In this document: piece after piece, positions 44,212 through 52,381 of the stretch
Numbering within the stretch: the first letter of the stretch is position 1
How the letters are laid out: the number at the start of each line of letters is the position of its first letter
NCBI GenBank assembly: GCA_041906305.1
Contig: JAYRJL010000009.1
Span: forward strand, 177,029-241,028
Length of the DNA: 64,000 nt
Direction: 5' to 3'
Origin: SHVZ01 sp041906305
GTDB lineage: Bacteria > Pseudomonadota > Alphaproteobacteria > SHVZ01
The notes under the pieces: model-generated
Told to the model about the DNA's origin: nothing
The model's input: only the letters and a program-made list of their open reading frames with translations
Databases searched by the model: none
Program-made: the position numbers and the translations under genes

Positions 44212-44958
44212 TCAAGATCCGACCTTCTCCGCCGCGATCAGGAATTCGCGGTTGCCGTCGGCGCCGGTGATCGGCGAGCCTTCGATGCCGAGCACATGCC
44301 AGCCGCTCTCCTCGAGCCAGCGGCGAACGGCATCGCAGACTTCTTCGTGCAGGGCCGGATCGCGGACGATGCCGCCCTTCCCGACCCGCTCCTTGCCGAC
44401 CTCGAACTGCGGCTTGATCAAGGCCACGAGGCGCGCGCCGCCGCGCGCGAGGCCGAGCGGTGCCGCCAGCACGAGGTGCAGCGGGATGAAGCTCGCGTCG
44501 CAGACGACGAGATCGATCGGCTCCGGGATCTCCGCCGCGGTGAGATGACGAGCGTTCGTCTTCTCCATGACGACCACGCGCGGATCCTCGCGCAGCTTCC
44601 AGGCGAGCTGGTTGTGGCCGACGTCGACCGCATAGACCTTCGCGGCGCCTCGGCTCAGCAGCACGTCGGTGAAGCCGCCGGTCGAGGCACCGACGTCGAG
44701 GCAGACGAAGCCCGTGGGGTCGATCGCGAAGCGGTCGAGGCCGGCCGCGAGCTTGATGCCGCCGCGCGACACCCAAGGATGATCCTTTCCCTTGACCTCG
44801 ATCGCGGCGTCGTCCGCCAGGGTCTTCCCCGCCTTGTCGAGGCGCTGGCCACCGCCATCGAAGACGAGGCCGGCGAGGATCAGCGCCTGGGCCTTGGTGC
44901 GCGTCTCGGCATGGCCGCGGTCGACCAGCAGCTCGTCGAGCCGCCGCTTGCCGCTCAT
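44212..44958 (-). CDS. tlyA: TlyA-family rRNA 2'-O-methyltransferase
   Basis: A 248-residue protein: N-terminal S4 RNA-binding domain (RRLDELLVDRGHAETRTKAQ, residues about 4-62) and FtsJ-like methyltransferase (FVCLDVGASTGGFTDVLL, about 84-101; VVCDASFIPLHLVL). TlyA modifies 16S and 23S rRNA riboses and is also listed as a haemolysin-like protein. ATG 44958 lies in an ATGA overlap with the dxs stop; the longer open frame upstream is inside dxs. Last gene of the HDAC-xseB-ispA-dxs-tlyA operon. Confidence 0.93.
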   Translation of the reverse strand: MSGKRRLDELLVDRGHAETRTKAQALILAGLVFDGGGQRLDKAGKTLADDAAIEVKGKDHPWVSRGGIKLAAGLDRFAIDPTGFVCLDVGASTGGFTDVLLSRGAAKVYAVDVGHNQLAWKLREDPRVVVMEKTNARHLTAAEIPEPIDLVVCDASFIPLHLVLAAPLGLARGGARLVALIKPQFEVGKERVGKGGIVRDPALHEEVCDAVRRWLEESGWHVLGIEGSPITGADGNREFLIAAEKVGS

Positions 44959-46877
44959 GCCCTGGCTTGCGAGGAGGCTTGTCCGAGAGCCGCGAGCGCG
45001 GTCGCGACGATCGCCTTCGCGTCGAGGCCGGCGTCGGCGTATTGCCGCTGCGGCGTGTCGTGCTCGACGAAGCGGTCGGGCAAGGTCATCGGCCGGACCT
45101 TGAGCCCGTGGTCGAGCAGGCCGGAGGTCGCCAGGTGCTGCAGCACATGCGCGGCGAAGCCGCCGATGGCGCCTTCCTCGATGGTGATCAGCACTTCGTG
45201 GTTCCGTGCCAGGCGCCGGATCAGGTCGGTGTCGAGCGGCTTGGCGAAACGGGCATCGGCGACGGTGGTCGAGAGCCCACGTGCCGACAGCTCCTCCGCC
45301 GCGGTCATCACTTCCTGGAGACGCCCGCCCAGTGACAGGATGGCGATCCGCGAGCCCTCGCGCAGCACGCGGCCGCGACCAATCTCCAGCGGCTCCGGAG
45401 TCTCGGAGCGGACCGCGCCCGTGCCCTCGCCGCGCGGATAGCGCACCGAGGACGGGCGGTCGTCGATGGCGACGCAAGTCGCGACCATGCGCTCGAGCTC
45501 GGCCTCGTCGGACGCCGCCATCACGACGAAGTCGGGCAAGGTCGCGAGGTAGGTCACGTCGTAGCTGCCGGCATGGGTCGGCCCGTCGGCACCGACGAGC
45601 CCGGCGCGGTCGATCGCGAAGCGCACGGGCAGGCGCTGGATCGCCACGTCGTGGACGATCTGGTCATATGCGCGCTGCAGGAAGGTCGAGTAGATCGCGC
45701 AGAACGGCTTGATGCCTTCGCTCGCGAGCCCAGCGGCGAAGGTGACCGCGTGCTGCTCGGCGATGCCGACGTCGAAGGTACGGAGCGGAAAGCGCTTGGC
45801 GAAGAGATCGACGCCGGTGCCGGACGGCATCGCCGCGGTGATCGCGACGATCGCCGGGTCCTTCGCCGCCTCGCGGATCAGGCTCTCGCCGAAAACCTTG
45901 GTGTAGGTCGGCGGGCCTGGCTTGGACGCCGCCATCGCGCCGGTCACCACGTCGAACTTGCCGACCGCGTGGTAGCGCTCCTCCGACTCCTTGGCGAAGG
46001 GATGCCCTTTGCCCTTCTGCGTCACCACGTGCAGCAGGACCGGTTTCCGGGTCTCCGTGTCGCGCAGGTTCTTGAGGATCGGCACCAGATGGTCGAGGTC
46101 GTGACCATCCACCGGGCCGACATAGTAGAAGCCCATCTCCTCGAACAGCGTGCCGCCGCCGACGCCGGCGAAGCCGCGCGCGAATTCCTCCGCACGCCGG
46201 GCAGCCTCTTCCAGCGGCTTCGGGAAGGCGCGCGCCAACTCCTTCATCGCGTCGCGGAAACCGCGATAGGACTTGGACGAGCTGAGGCGCGAGAGATAGC
46301 TGCTCATCGCGCCGACCGGCGGCGCGATCGACATCTCGTTGTCGTTGAGCACGACGATCAGCCTACGGCCGAGCGCGCCGGCGTTGTTCATCGCCTCGTA
46401 GGCCATGCCGGCGGAGATGGCGCCGTCGCCGATCACCGCGATCACGTTGCGCCGCTCGCCCTTGAGGTCGCGCGCCACGGCCATGCCGAGCGCGGCCGAG
46501 ATCGAGGTCGAGGAGTGCGCGGCGCCGAACGGGTCGTAGACGCTCTCGGCGCGCTTGGTGAAGCCGGAAAGCCCGCCGCCCTGGCGCAGCGTGCGGATGC
46601 GGTCGCGCCGCCCGGTCAGGATCTTGTGCGGATAAGCCTGGTGACCGACGTCCCAGACGAGACGGTCGTCCGGCGTCTGGAACACGTGATGCAGCGCGAC
46701 CGTGAGCTCGACGACGCCGAGGCCGGCGCCGAGATGCCCGCCGACGCGGCTCACCGCATCGATGGTCTCGTGGCGAAGCTCCTCGGCGAGCTGCTTCAGC
46801 TCGGCGGAGCCGAAGCCACGCAGATCCTTGGGCTCGCGCACGCGATCGAGGAGCGGTGTCCGGTTCGATGTCATCAA
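44955..46877 (-). CDS. dxs: 1-deoxy-D-xylulose-5-phosphate synthase
   Basis: A 640-residue thiamine-diphosphate enzyme that starts the MEP isoprenoid pathway. Motifs: GHQAYPHKILTGRRD, the TPP motif GDGAISAGMAYEAMNNAG (about residues 150-167), and DVGIAEQHAVTFAAGLA with the catalytic Glu (about 370). It follows ispA by 19 bp, so the first enzyme of the pathway and a prenyl chain maker are expressed together. Confidence 0.97.
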   Translation of the reverse strand: MMTSNRTPLLDRVREPKDLRGFGSAELKQLAEELRHETIDAVSRVGGHLGAGLGVVELTVALHHVFQTPDDRLVWDVGHQAYPHKILTGRRDRIRTLRQGGGLSGFTKRAESVYDPFGAAHSSTSISAALGMAVARDLKGERRNVIAVIGDGAISAGMAYEAMNNAGALGRRLIVVLNDNEMSIAPPVGAMSSYLSRLSSSKSYRGFRDAMKELARAFPKPLEEAARRAEEFARGFAGVGGGTLFEEMGFYYVGPVDGHDLDHLVPILKNLRDTETRKPVLLHVVTQKGKGHPFAKESEERYHAVGKFDVVTGAMAASKPGPPTYTKVFGESLIREAAKDPAIVAITAAMPSGTGVDLFAKRFPLRTFDVGIAEQHAVTFAAGLASEGIKPFCAIYSTFLQRAYDQIVHDVAIQRLPVRFAIDRAGLVGADGPTHAGSYDVTYLATLPDFVVMAASDEAELERMVATCVAIDDRPSSVRYPRGEGTGAVRSETPEPLEIGRGRVLREGSRIAILSLGGRLQEVMTAAEELSARGLSTTVADARFAKPLDTDLIRRLARNHEVLITIEEGAIGGFAAHVLQHLATSGLLDHGLKVRPMTLPDRFVEHDTPQRQYADAGLDAKAIVATALAALGQASSQARA

Positions 46878-46896
46878 GCCGCTCTAAAGGCGTTGT

Positions 46897-47793
46897 TTAG
46901 GCGCGGCGGTCGACGGCGAAGCGGGCCGCAGCCCGCAAAAGGTCGGCCTTATCCTCGAACAAATCAAGGTGCTCGATCGCCTGCTCGGCCAGGCGCCATG
47001 CCTGGGCGCGGGCCCGTTCGAGACCGAGCACAGAGACGAAGGTCGCCTTGCCCGCGACCTCGTCCTGGCCGGTCGGCTTGCCGGTCGTCCTGGCGTCGCC
47101 GGTCGCATCCAGCAGGTCGTCGGCGATCTGGAAGGCCAGGCCGAGCGAATGGGCGTAGGCGGTCAGCGAGTGGCGTACCGAGGGAGCCGCCTTGCCGAGG
47201 ATCGCCCCGGCCTCGCAGGAGAAGGCGAAGATTTCGCCGGTCTTGAGGCGCTGAAGGCGGGTGATCGCCGGGATGTCGAGCGGCTCCTTCTCGGCGAGCA
47301 GGTCGAGCATCTGGCCACCGCACATGCCACGCGCGCCGCCGGCCTGTGCCAGGCGCCGCACCAGCTCGACCCGGACGACCGGATCGGGATGCGTATCGAC
47401 CTCCGCCAGCACCTCGAAGGCCAATGTCAGCAGCGCATCGCCGGCGAGGATCGCGGTCGCCTCGTCGAAGGCCTTGTGCACGCTCGGCCGGCCGCGGCGG
47501 AGATCGCTGTCGTCCATCGCCGGCAGGTCGTCGTGGATCAGCGAATACCCGTGCAGGAACTCGATCGCCGCGGCGACGCGGAGCCCGCAGCCGCGCGCGA
47601 CGCCGAACAGCTTGGAGCTCTCGATCGCGAGGAAGGCGCGCAGCCGCTTGCCGCCGCCCAGCACCGCGTAGCGCATCGCCTCGGCGAGCTTCGCCTCCGG
47701 CCCGGTCGGCGCCGGCAGCAGGTATTCCATGACGCCGGCCACCGCCTCGGCGGTCTCGCCGAGCGCGGCGAGGAACTGTTCCTGGCTCACCAC
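46897..47793 (-). CDS. ispA: Farnesyl/geranyl diphosphate synthase
   Basis: A 298-residue short-chain prenyltransferase. The two Asp-rich motifs are present: HDDLPAMDDSDLRRG (about residues 86-100) and QIADDLLDATGD (about 227-238). GGGKRLRAFL binds the diphosphate. The start is GTG at 47793 (a second GTG follows), 1 bp after the xseB stop, so the genes are translationally linked. Confidence 0.95.
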   Translation of the reverse strand: MVSQEQFLAALGETAEAVAGVMEYLLPAPTGPEAKLAEAMRYAVLGGGKRLRAFLAIESSKLFGVARGCGLRVAAAIEFLHGYSLIHDDLPAMDDSDLRRGRPSVHKAFDEATAILAGDALLTLAFEVLAEVDTHPDPVVRVELVRRLAQAGGARGMCGGQMLDLLAEKEPLDIPAITRLQRLKTGEIFAFSCEAGAILGKAAPSVRHSLTAYAHSLGLAFQIADDLLDATGDARTTGKPTGQDEVAGKATFVSVLGLERARAQAWRLAEQAIEHLDLFEDKADLLRAAARFAVDRRA

Positions 47794-47794
47794 G

Positions 47795-48058
47795 CTATTT
47801 GGTATCGAGCGGCTTGGTGGCGAGCGAGCCGTCCGGCTGGAGCTGGATCTGCTCGACCTTCATCTGCGCCTCGCGAAGCTTGGCCTCGCAATGGCGCTTG
47901 AGCAGCGCGCCGCGCTCATAGGCGGCGATCGCATCATCCAGCTTGGAGCGTCCGGCCTCGAGGCGGCCGACGATCTGCTCGAGCTCGGCGAGGGCGTCCT
48001 CGAAGCTGAGCTTGGCGATGTCGGCGGGGATCTGGGCGGAGTTCTGGGGCGCAGCCAT
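47795..48058 (-). CDS. xseB: Exodeoxyribonuclease VII small subunit
   Basis: An 87-residue protein with the XseB core LSFEDALAELEQIVGRLEAG and the helical LDDAIAAYERGALLKRHCEA. It forms exonuclease VII with XseA, which is not in the window. The xseB-ispA-dxs order is widespread in proteobacteria. Confidence 0.95.
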   Translation of the reverse strand: MAAPQNSAQIPADIAKLSFEDALAELEQIVGRLEAGRSKLDDAIAAYERGALLKRHCEAKLREAQMKVEQIQLQPDGSLATKPLDTK

Positions 48059-48070
48059 GGTCTTCGTCTC

Positions 48071-49009
48071 TTACCTAGATCCCGTGCGCCAGTCCATGAG
48101 CGCCTTCACGTGCGCCGCTGCCGAGGCGGCCAGCGCATCCAGGTCGTAGCCGCCCTCCAGGCTCGAGACCACCCTTCCCTCGGCATGGCGGTCGGCGAGC
48201 CGGCACAACTCCTCGGTGATCCAGACGTAGTCGGCCTCGTCGAGATTGAGCGAGCCCAGCGGATCCAGCCAATGGGCGTCGAACCCGGCCGAGATCATGA
48301 TCAGGTCCGGGCGGAAGCGGTCGATCGCCGGCAGGATCTTCTCGGCCATCGCCTGACGGAACTCATCCGACCCAGAAAGCGGCGGCAGTGGCGCGTTGAT
48401 TACGTTGCCGATGCCGGTCTCGTCGGACGCACCGGTGCCGGGATAGAGCGGCCACTGATGGGTCGAGCCGAAGAGGATCTGGGAATCGTGGTCGAACATG
48501 TGCTGGGTGCCGTTGCCATGGTGGACGTCGAAGTCGACCACGGCGATGCGGTCGAGCCCCTGCGCCTTGGCCTCGGCGGCACCGACCGCGATGTTGTTGA
48601 AGAGGCAGAAGCCCATCGCCTGGTCGGCCTCGGCGTGGTGGCCGGGCGGACGAACGGCGCAGAAGGCGTGCCTGGCCTCGCCCCGGATCGCGGCCCCGAC
48701 GGCGGCGCAGACCGCGCCGGCGGCGCGCAAGGCCGCCTCGCCCGATCCGGCCGAGAGCGTGGTGTCGGCGTCGAGGTCCGCGCGTCCGGCGGCGGGCACG
48801 GCGGCGAGCACCATCTCGACGTAGCCGGCATCATGCACGCGCTCGAGCTGGGACAGTTCCGCGCGCGGCGCTTCGACCCGCTCGAGCGCCGCGAAGGCCG
48901 GATCGTCGAGCGCAGCCAGCACCGCCTCGAGACGCGCCGGGCGCTCGGGATGCAGCCGCCCCGGATCGTGTTCGAGGCAGGCAGCGTGGGTGTAGAGGCG
49001 GGTGAGCAT
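48071..49009 (-). CDS. Histone-deacetylase-family (acetylpolyamine/acetoin-type) deacetylase
   Basis: A 312-residue zinc deacetylase. Motifs: HPERPARLEAVLAAL near the N-terminus, CAVRPPGHHAE (about residue 121), the metal site DFDVHHGNGTQ (about 160-170) and SAGFDAHWLDPLG (about 250). Bacterial members deacetylate polyamines, acetoin-related or protein lysine substrates. First gene of the operon leading to tlyA, with a promoter-like sequence at 49040-49069. Confidence 0.93.
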   Translation of the reverse strand: MLTRLYTHAACLEHDPGRLHPERPARLEAVLAALDDPAFAALERVEAPRAELSQLERVHDAGYVEMVLAAVPAAGRADLDADTTLSAGSGEAALRAAGAVCAAVGAAIRGEARHAFCAVRPPGHHAEADQAMGFCLFNNIAVGAAEAKAQGLDRIAVVDFDVHHGNGTQHMFDHDSQILFGSTHQWPLYPGTGASDETGIGNVINAPLPPLSGSDEFRQAMAEKILPAIDRFRPDLIMISAGFDAHWLDPLGSLNLDEADYVWITEELCRLADRHAEGRVVSSLEGGYDLDALAASAAAHVKALMDWRTGSR

Positions 49010-49039
49010 GGCCGTCCTGGCTTCGAGCGCGGGCCGTCA

Positions 49040-49069
49040 CAATAGGGACCCGAACGCTGCCTCGACAAG
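49040..49069 (-). promoter_or_regulatory. Sigma-70-like promoter for the deacetylase-xseB-ispA-dxs-tlyA operon
   Basis: Leftward -35 CTTGTC (49069-49064) and -10 CTATTG (49045-49040). The predicted transcript start lies about 25 bp before the ATG at 49009. Confidence 0.4.
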
Positions 49070-49076
49070 CCGAAGG

Positions 49077-49111
49077 TAGAAATAGAAACGGCCGCCCTTT
49101 CTAGGCGGCCG
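49077..49111 (-). terminator. Intrinsic terminator after flagellin 1
   Basis: CGGCCGCC (49089-49096) pairs with GGCGGCCG (49104-49111); on the minus strand the stem is followed by TTTCTATTTCTA. It lies 35 bp past the flagellin stop. Confidence 0.75.
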
Positions 49112-49145
49112 CCGTTCCGCTGAGGTCGCCGGAACCGGCGACGGA

Positions 49146-49970
49146 TTACTGGAACAGGTTGATCAGGTTGCGCGAGTTGCCGTTGGCGATGTTGAGGGTC
49201 GTCACCGACAGCTGCTGCTGAACCTGCAGGGCCTGGAGGCGCGACGATTCCTTCGCCAGATCCGCATCGACGATCGAGCCGAGACCTTCGTTCGTGGCGT
49301 CGACCAGCTTCGAGACGAAGTCGTCCTGGAAGTTGAGCGAACGCACGTCAGCGCCGAGGTTGCCGAGCACCTGGTTGATCGAGGCGGTCGCCAGGAACAG
49401 AGACGAGAGCGCCTGAGCTGCCGCCACCGTCGAAGAGATGTTCTGCGCGCCCAGGTTGGCCGAGGTTGCGGAGAACGCGCTGTTCGAACGGATGGTCAGC
49501 GTCGAGCCGTCGACGTTGGCGATCACGTTGATCGAGGTCGAAGCGGCCGACAGCAGGTTACGGCCGTTGTAGGTCGCGTTCGTGATGAACGTGTTGATCT
49601 GCGAGACGAGGTTGCGGAAGTCGGAGTTCAGGATCGACTGCTGTTCAGTCGTGTTGCCGGCGTTCTGGCCTTCCGTGATCTTCTTCTGCACGTCGCCGAG
49701 CAGATCGGAGATCGCGGTCGCGCCCGCCAGCGTCACCGCGGCGACGCCGCGACCGTTGGACAGGCCCTGAGAGACGGCTTCGTACGCCTTGAGGTTGCCT
49801 CGAACGCCCTGGGCGATCGAGAAGCTCGAGGCGTCGTCGATGGCGCTGTTGACCTTGAGGCCCGTCGACACCCGGTTCTGGACCTTGTCCAGCCGCGCGT
49901 TGACCGAGTTCAAGTTCTGCAGTGCTACGAACGCGCCTACGTTCGTATTAATAGAATTTTGAATGGCCAT
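49146..49970 (-). CDS. Flagellin 1
   Basis: A 274-residue flagellin. N-terminal D0/D1 helices begin MAIQNSINTNVGAFVALQNL and include VQNRVSTGLKVNSAIDDASS; the C-terminal helix ends QVQQQLSVTTLNIANGNSRN. The variable centre is very short (NATYNGRNLLSAASTSINVI), as in many alphaproteobacterial flagellins with no D2/D3 domains. It is about 95% like flagellin 2 by eye. It has its own promoter (50024-50052), 5' UTR hairpin and terminator, so it is a single-gene unit. Confidence 0.96.
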   Translation of the reverse strand: MAIQNSINTNVGAFVALQNLNSVNARLDKVQNRVSTGLKVNSAIDDASSFSIAQGVRGNLKAYEAVSQGLSNGRGVAAVTLAGATAISDLLGDVQKKITEGQNAGNTTEQQSILNSDFRNLVSQINTFITNATYNGRNLLSAASTSINVIANVDGSTLTIRSNSAFSATSANLGAQNISSTVAAAQALSSLFLATASINQVLGNLGADVRSLNFQDDFVSKLVDATNEGLGSIVDADLAKESSRLQALQVQQQLSVTTLNIANGNSRNLINLFQ

Positions 49971-50000
49971 TTAGAGCTCCTTCTAGCTGTGGCCTATGAG

Positions 50001-50016
50001 GGTGCTTTTTTGCACC
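50001..50016 (-). promoter_or_regulatory. 5' UTR hairpin of flagellin 1
   Basis: GGTGC-A6-GCACC on the mRNA, right at the predicted 5' end and 30 nt before the start codon. Flagellin 2 has a like structure with an A-rich loop at the same place; both leaders then share CAGCTAGAAGGAGC, which carries the ribosome site. Confidence 0.55.
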
Positions 50017-50023
50017 GACCGTA

Positions 50024-50052
50024 AACGTACGCCGGATCGCCCTCCGTGACAA
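50024..50052 (-). promoter_or_regulatory. Sigma-70-like promoter of flagellin 1
   Basis: Leftward -35 TTGTCA (50052-50047), 17-bp spacer, -10 TACGTT (50029-50024). The same -35 hexamer and spacing precede flagellin 2. No GG-N10-GC sigma-54 motif was found here. Confidence 0.5.
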
Positions 50053-50109
50053 TCCATATATTCGAGCCCCCGCCTTTATGACGGGTCGTTCAGCTAACTT
50101 TCGGTCCTT

Positions 50110-50126
50110 AAATGCCGTTTACCGGC
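50110..50126 (-). terminator. Weak terminator after flagellin 2
   Basis: GCCG-GTAAA-CGGC followed by ATTT on the minus strand, 23 bp past the flagellin 2 stop. The stem is only 4 bp, so confidence is low. Confidence 0.3.
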
Positions 50127-50148
50127 GCCCTGAGCCATCGCTTAGGGG

Positions 50149-50973
50149 CTACTGGAAGAGGTTCACCAGGTTCCGGGCATTGCCGTTGGCGATGTTGAGG
50201 GTCGTCACCGACAGCTGCTGCTGCACCTGCAGGGCCTGCAGACGCGAGGACTCCTTCGCCAGATCCGCATCGACGATCGAGCCCAGGCCCTCGTTGGTGG
50301 CGTCGATCAGCTTCGAGACGAAGTCGTCCTGGAAGTTGAGCGAGCGCACGTCGGCGCCGAGGTTGCCCAGCACCTGGTTGATCGAGGCGGTCGCCAGGAA
50401 CAGGGCCGAAAGCGCCTGCGCCGCCGCCACCGTCGAGGAGATGTTCTGCGCGCCCAGGTTGGTCGAGGTCGCCGCGAATGCGCTGTTCGAACGGATGGTC
50501 AGCGTCGAGCCGTCGACGTTGGCGATCACGTTGAGCGAGGTCGAGGCGGCCGACAGCAGGTTACGGCCGTTGTAGGTCGCGTTCGTGATGAACGTGTTGA
50601 TCTGGGCGACCAGATTGCTGAAGTCCGAATTGAGAATGGACTGCTGCTCGGTCGTGTTGCCGGCGTTCTGGCCTTCCGTGATCTTCTTCTGCACGTCGCC
50701 GAGCAGATCGGAGATCGCGGTCGCGCCCGCCAGCGTCACCGCGGCGACGCCGCGGCCGTTGGACAGGCCCTGGCTCACCGCCTCGTAGGCCTTGAGGTTG
50801 CCGCGCACGCCCTGGGCGATCGAGAAGCTCGACGCGTCGTCGATGGCGTTGTTGACCTTGAGACCCGTCGACACCCGGTTCTGGACCTTGTCCAGCTTCG
50901 AGTTGACCTGGTTCAGGTTCTGCAGCGCGACGAACGCGCCGACATTCGTGTTTATGGAGTTCTGGATGGCCAT
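50149..50973 (-). CDS. Flagellin 2
   Basis: A 274-residue flagellin nearly identical to flagellin 1 (differences such as LNQVNSKLDK for LNSVNARLDK). The D0/D1 parts are typical and the centre is reduced. It has its own sigma-70-like promoter and leader hairpin. The high identity over both gene and leader points to a recent duplication or gene conversion. It is divergent from the TPR-methyltransferase gene. Confidence 0.96.
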   Translation of the reverse strand: MAIQNSINTNVGAFVALQNLNQVNSKLDKVQNRVSTGLKVNNAIDDASSFSIAQGVRGNLKAYEAVSQGLSNGRGVAAVTLAGATAISDLLGDVQKKITEGQNAGNTTEQQSILNSDFSNLVAQINTFITNATYNGRNLLSAASTSLNVIANVDGSTLTIRSNSAFAATSTNLGAQNISSTVAAAQALSALFLATASINQVLGNLGADVRSLNFQDDFVSKLIDATNEGLGSIVDADLAKESSRLQALQVQQQLSVTTLNIANGNARNLVNLFQ

Positions 50974-51005
50974 TTAGACCTGCTCCTTCTAGCTGAACGG
51001 CCCGG

Positions 51006-51019
51006 GCGCCTTTTTGCGC
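51006..51019 (-). promoter_or_regulatory. 5' UTR hairpin of flagellin 2
   Basis: GCGC-AAAAAG-GCGC on the mRNA, at the predicted 5' end, 33 nt before the start codon. It matches the flagellin 1 leader in position and A-rich loop, not in stem sequence. Confidence 0.5.
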
Positions 51020-51027
51020 TAAACGGA

Positions 51028-51056
51028 AATCTAACCTAGAAAGAATTTCCTGACAA
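51028..51056 (-). promoter_or_regulatory. Sigma-70-like promoter of flagellin 2
   Basis: Leftward -35 TTGTCA (51056-51051), 17-bp spacer, -10 TAGATT (51033-51028), in an AT-rich stretch that runs to about 51140. Confidence 0.55.
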
Positions 51057-51146
51057 CCCATTTAATCAAATGCCGTGCAAATTTTCTCTTTTTCTCAGAT
51101 AAAACCCTGGACCTGCAGGGATTTCGATCCGCGCTATAATTCCTGA

Positions 51147-52373
51147 ATGAACCGCGCGGAGCGCCGACGCCGCGAGAAGCTGGGCCGGTCGGGCCTGCCG
51201 GACGCGATCCTCCAGGAAGCCGCACGGCACCACCGCGCAGGCGCCCTCGCCGAAGCCGAAGCCCACTACCGAGAATTCCTGGCGCGCGCGCCGGGCCATC
51301 CCCAGGCGCTCCATCTGCTGGGCCTCGTTTGCCACCAGACCGGACGCAACGCCGAGGGCGCAGCGCTGATCGCCGACGCCGCGCGGCGCCAGCCCAACGA
51401 TGCCGAGATGCCGTACAACCTCGGCAACTGCCTGATGCTCGACGGGCGTCCGGCCGAGGCGGTCGAGGCGTTCAGGCGCGCACTCGATCTTCGCCCGCGA
51501 CGCGCGGAGGCGCTCAACAACCTGGGAACGGCACTGCAGCGGCTCGACCGTCTCGACGAGGCGATCGCCGCCTATCAGAGCGCACTGGAGATCGAGCCCG
51601 ACCGCACCGATGCGCTCGGCAACATGGGCCAGGCCCTGCAGGCGCTCGGGCGCCTCGACGACGCGGTGTTCACCTATCGCCAGCTACTGTCGCGCAAGCC
51701 CGACCACCCGACCGCCCGCCACATGATCGCCGCCATGACCGGCGAAACTCCGGACGCCGCGCCGGACGACTTCGTCAGGCGGCTGTTCGACAACTATGCG
51801 GACCGCTTCGACACGCATCTCGTCGCCTCGCTCGGCTACGAGCCGGATCGCTGCATCCGACTGCTCCGCAAAACCGCGGGAACGAACGTCCGCTTCCAGA
51901 ATGCCGTCGATCTCGGCTGCGGCACCGGCCTGGTCGGCCCTCTCCTCCGTCCCTTCGTCGATCGGCTTGCCGGAGTAGATCTCTCCCCGGCGATGCTCGC
52001 GAAGGCCGAGGCGCGCGCGGTCTACGACGCGCTGTCGGTCGGCGCGATCGAACCGTTCCTCGCGGAGACCGCGGAGAGCTTCGATCTCTTCGTCGCCGCC
52101 GACGTCTTCGTCTATGTCGGCGCGCTCGACGGCGTCTTCGCCAACGCCAAGAGACGCGCGATGCCCGGCGCGTGGTTCGCGTTCTCGGTCGAGGATGCGG
52201 AAGGCAGCGGCTTCGTCCTGAGGCAGACCGGGCGATACGCCCACGCGCTCGCCTATCTCGATCGGATCGCCGGTGCCACCGGCTGGCGGATCCATGCGCG
52301 CGAGGCGCTCGTCATCCGCACCGAACAGGGTCGCGCGATCCCCGGCCACGCCGTCGTCGCCAGGCTGGACTGA
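51147..52373 (+). CDS. TPR-repeat methyltransferase
   Basis: A 408-residue protein. Residues about 20-190 form about five tetratricopeptide repeats (ALHLLGLVCHQTGRNAEGAA, PYNLGNCLMLDGRPAEAVEA, ALNNLGTALQRLDRLDEAIA). The C-terminal part is a SAM methyltransferase (AVDLGCGTGLVGPLLRPFVD near residue 255, VDLSPAMLAKAEARAVYDAL). It is the only gene of the flagellin island on the plus strand, converging on the GT41 cluster. A role in methylating the flagellin glycan or flagellin itself is inferred from position. Confidence 0.88.
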   Translation: MNRAERRRREKLGRSGLPDAILQEAARHHRAGALAEAEAHYREFLARAPGHPQALHLLGLVCHQTGRNAEGAALIADAARRQPNDAEMPYNLGNCLMLDGRPAEAVEAFRRALDLRPRRAEALNNLGTALQRLDRLDEAIAAYQSALEIEPDRTDALGNMGQALQALGRLDDAVFTYRQLLSRKPDHPTARHMIAAMTGETPDAAPDDFVRRLFDNYADRFDTHLVASLGYEPDRCIRLLRKTAGTNVRFQNAVDLGCGTGLVGPLLRPFVDRLAGVDLSPAMLAKAEARAVYDALSVGAIEPFLAETAESFDLFVAADVFVYVGALDGVFANAKRRAMPGAWFAFSVEDAEGSGFVLRQTGRYAHALAYLDRIAGATGWRIHAREALVIRTEQGRAIPGHAVVARLD

Positions 52374-52381
52374 CCCGAGGT

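Noticed and set aside
49971..50148. Sigma-54 promoter before flagellin 1
   Set aside because: No GG-N10-GC with TTGC context was found on the minus strand here or before flagellin 2; a TTGTCA-N17 sigma-70-like pair is the better fit.
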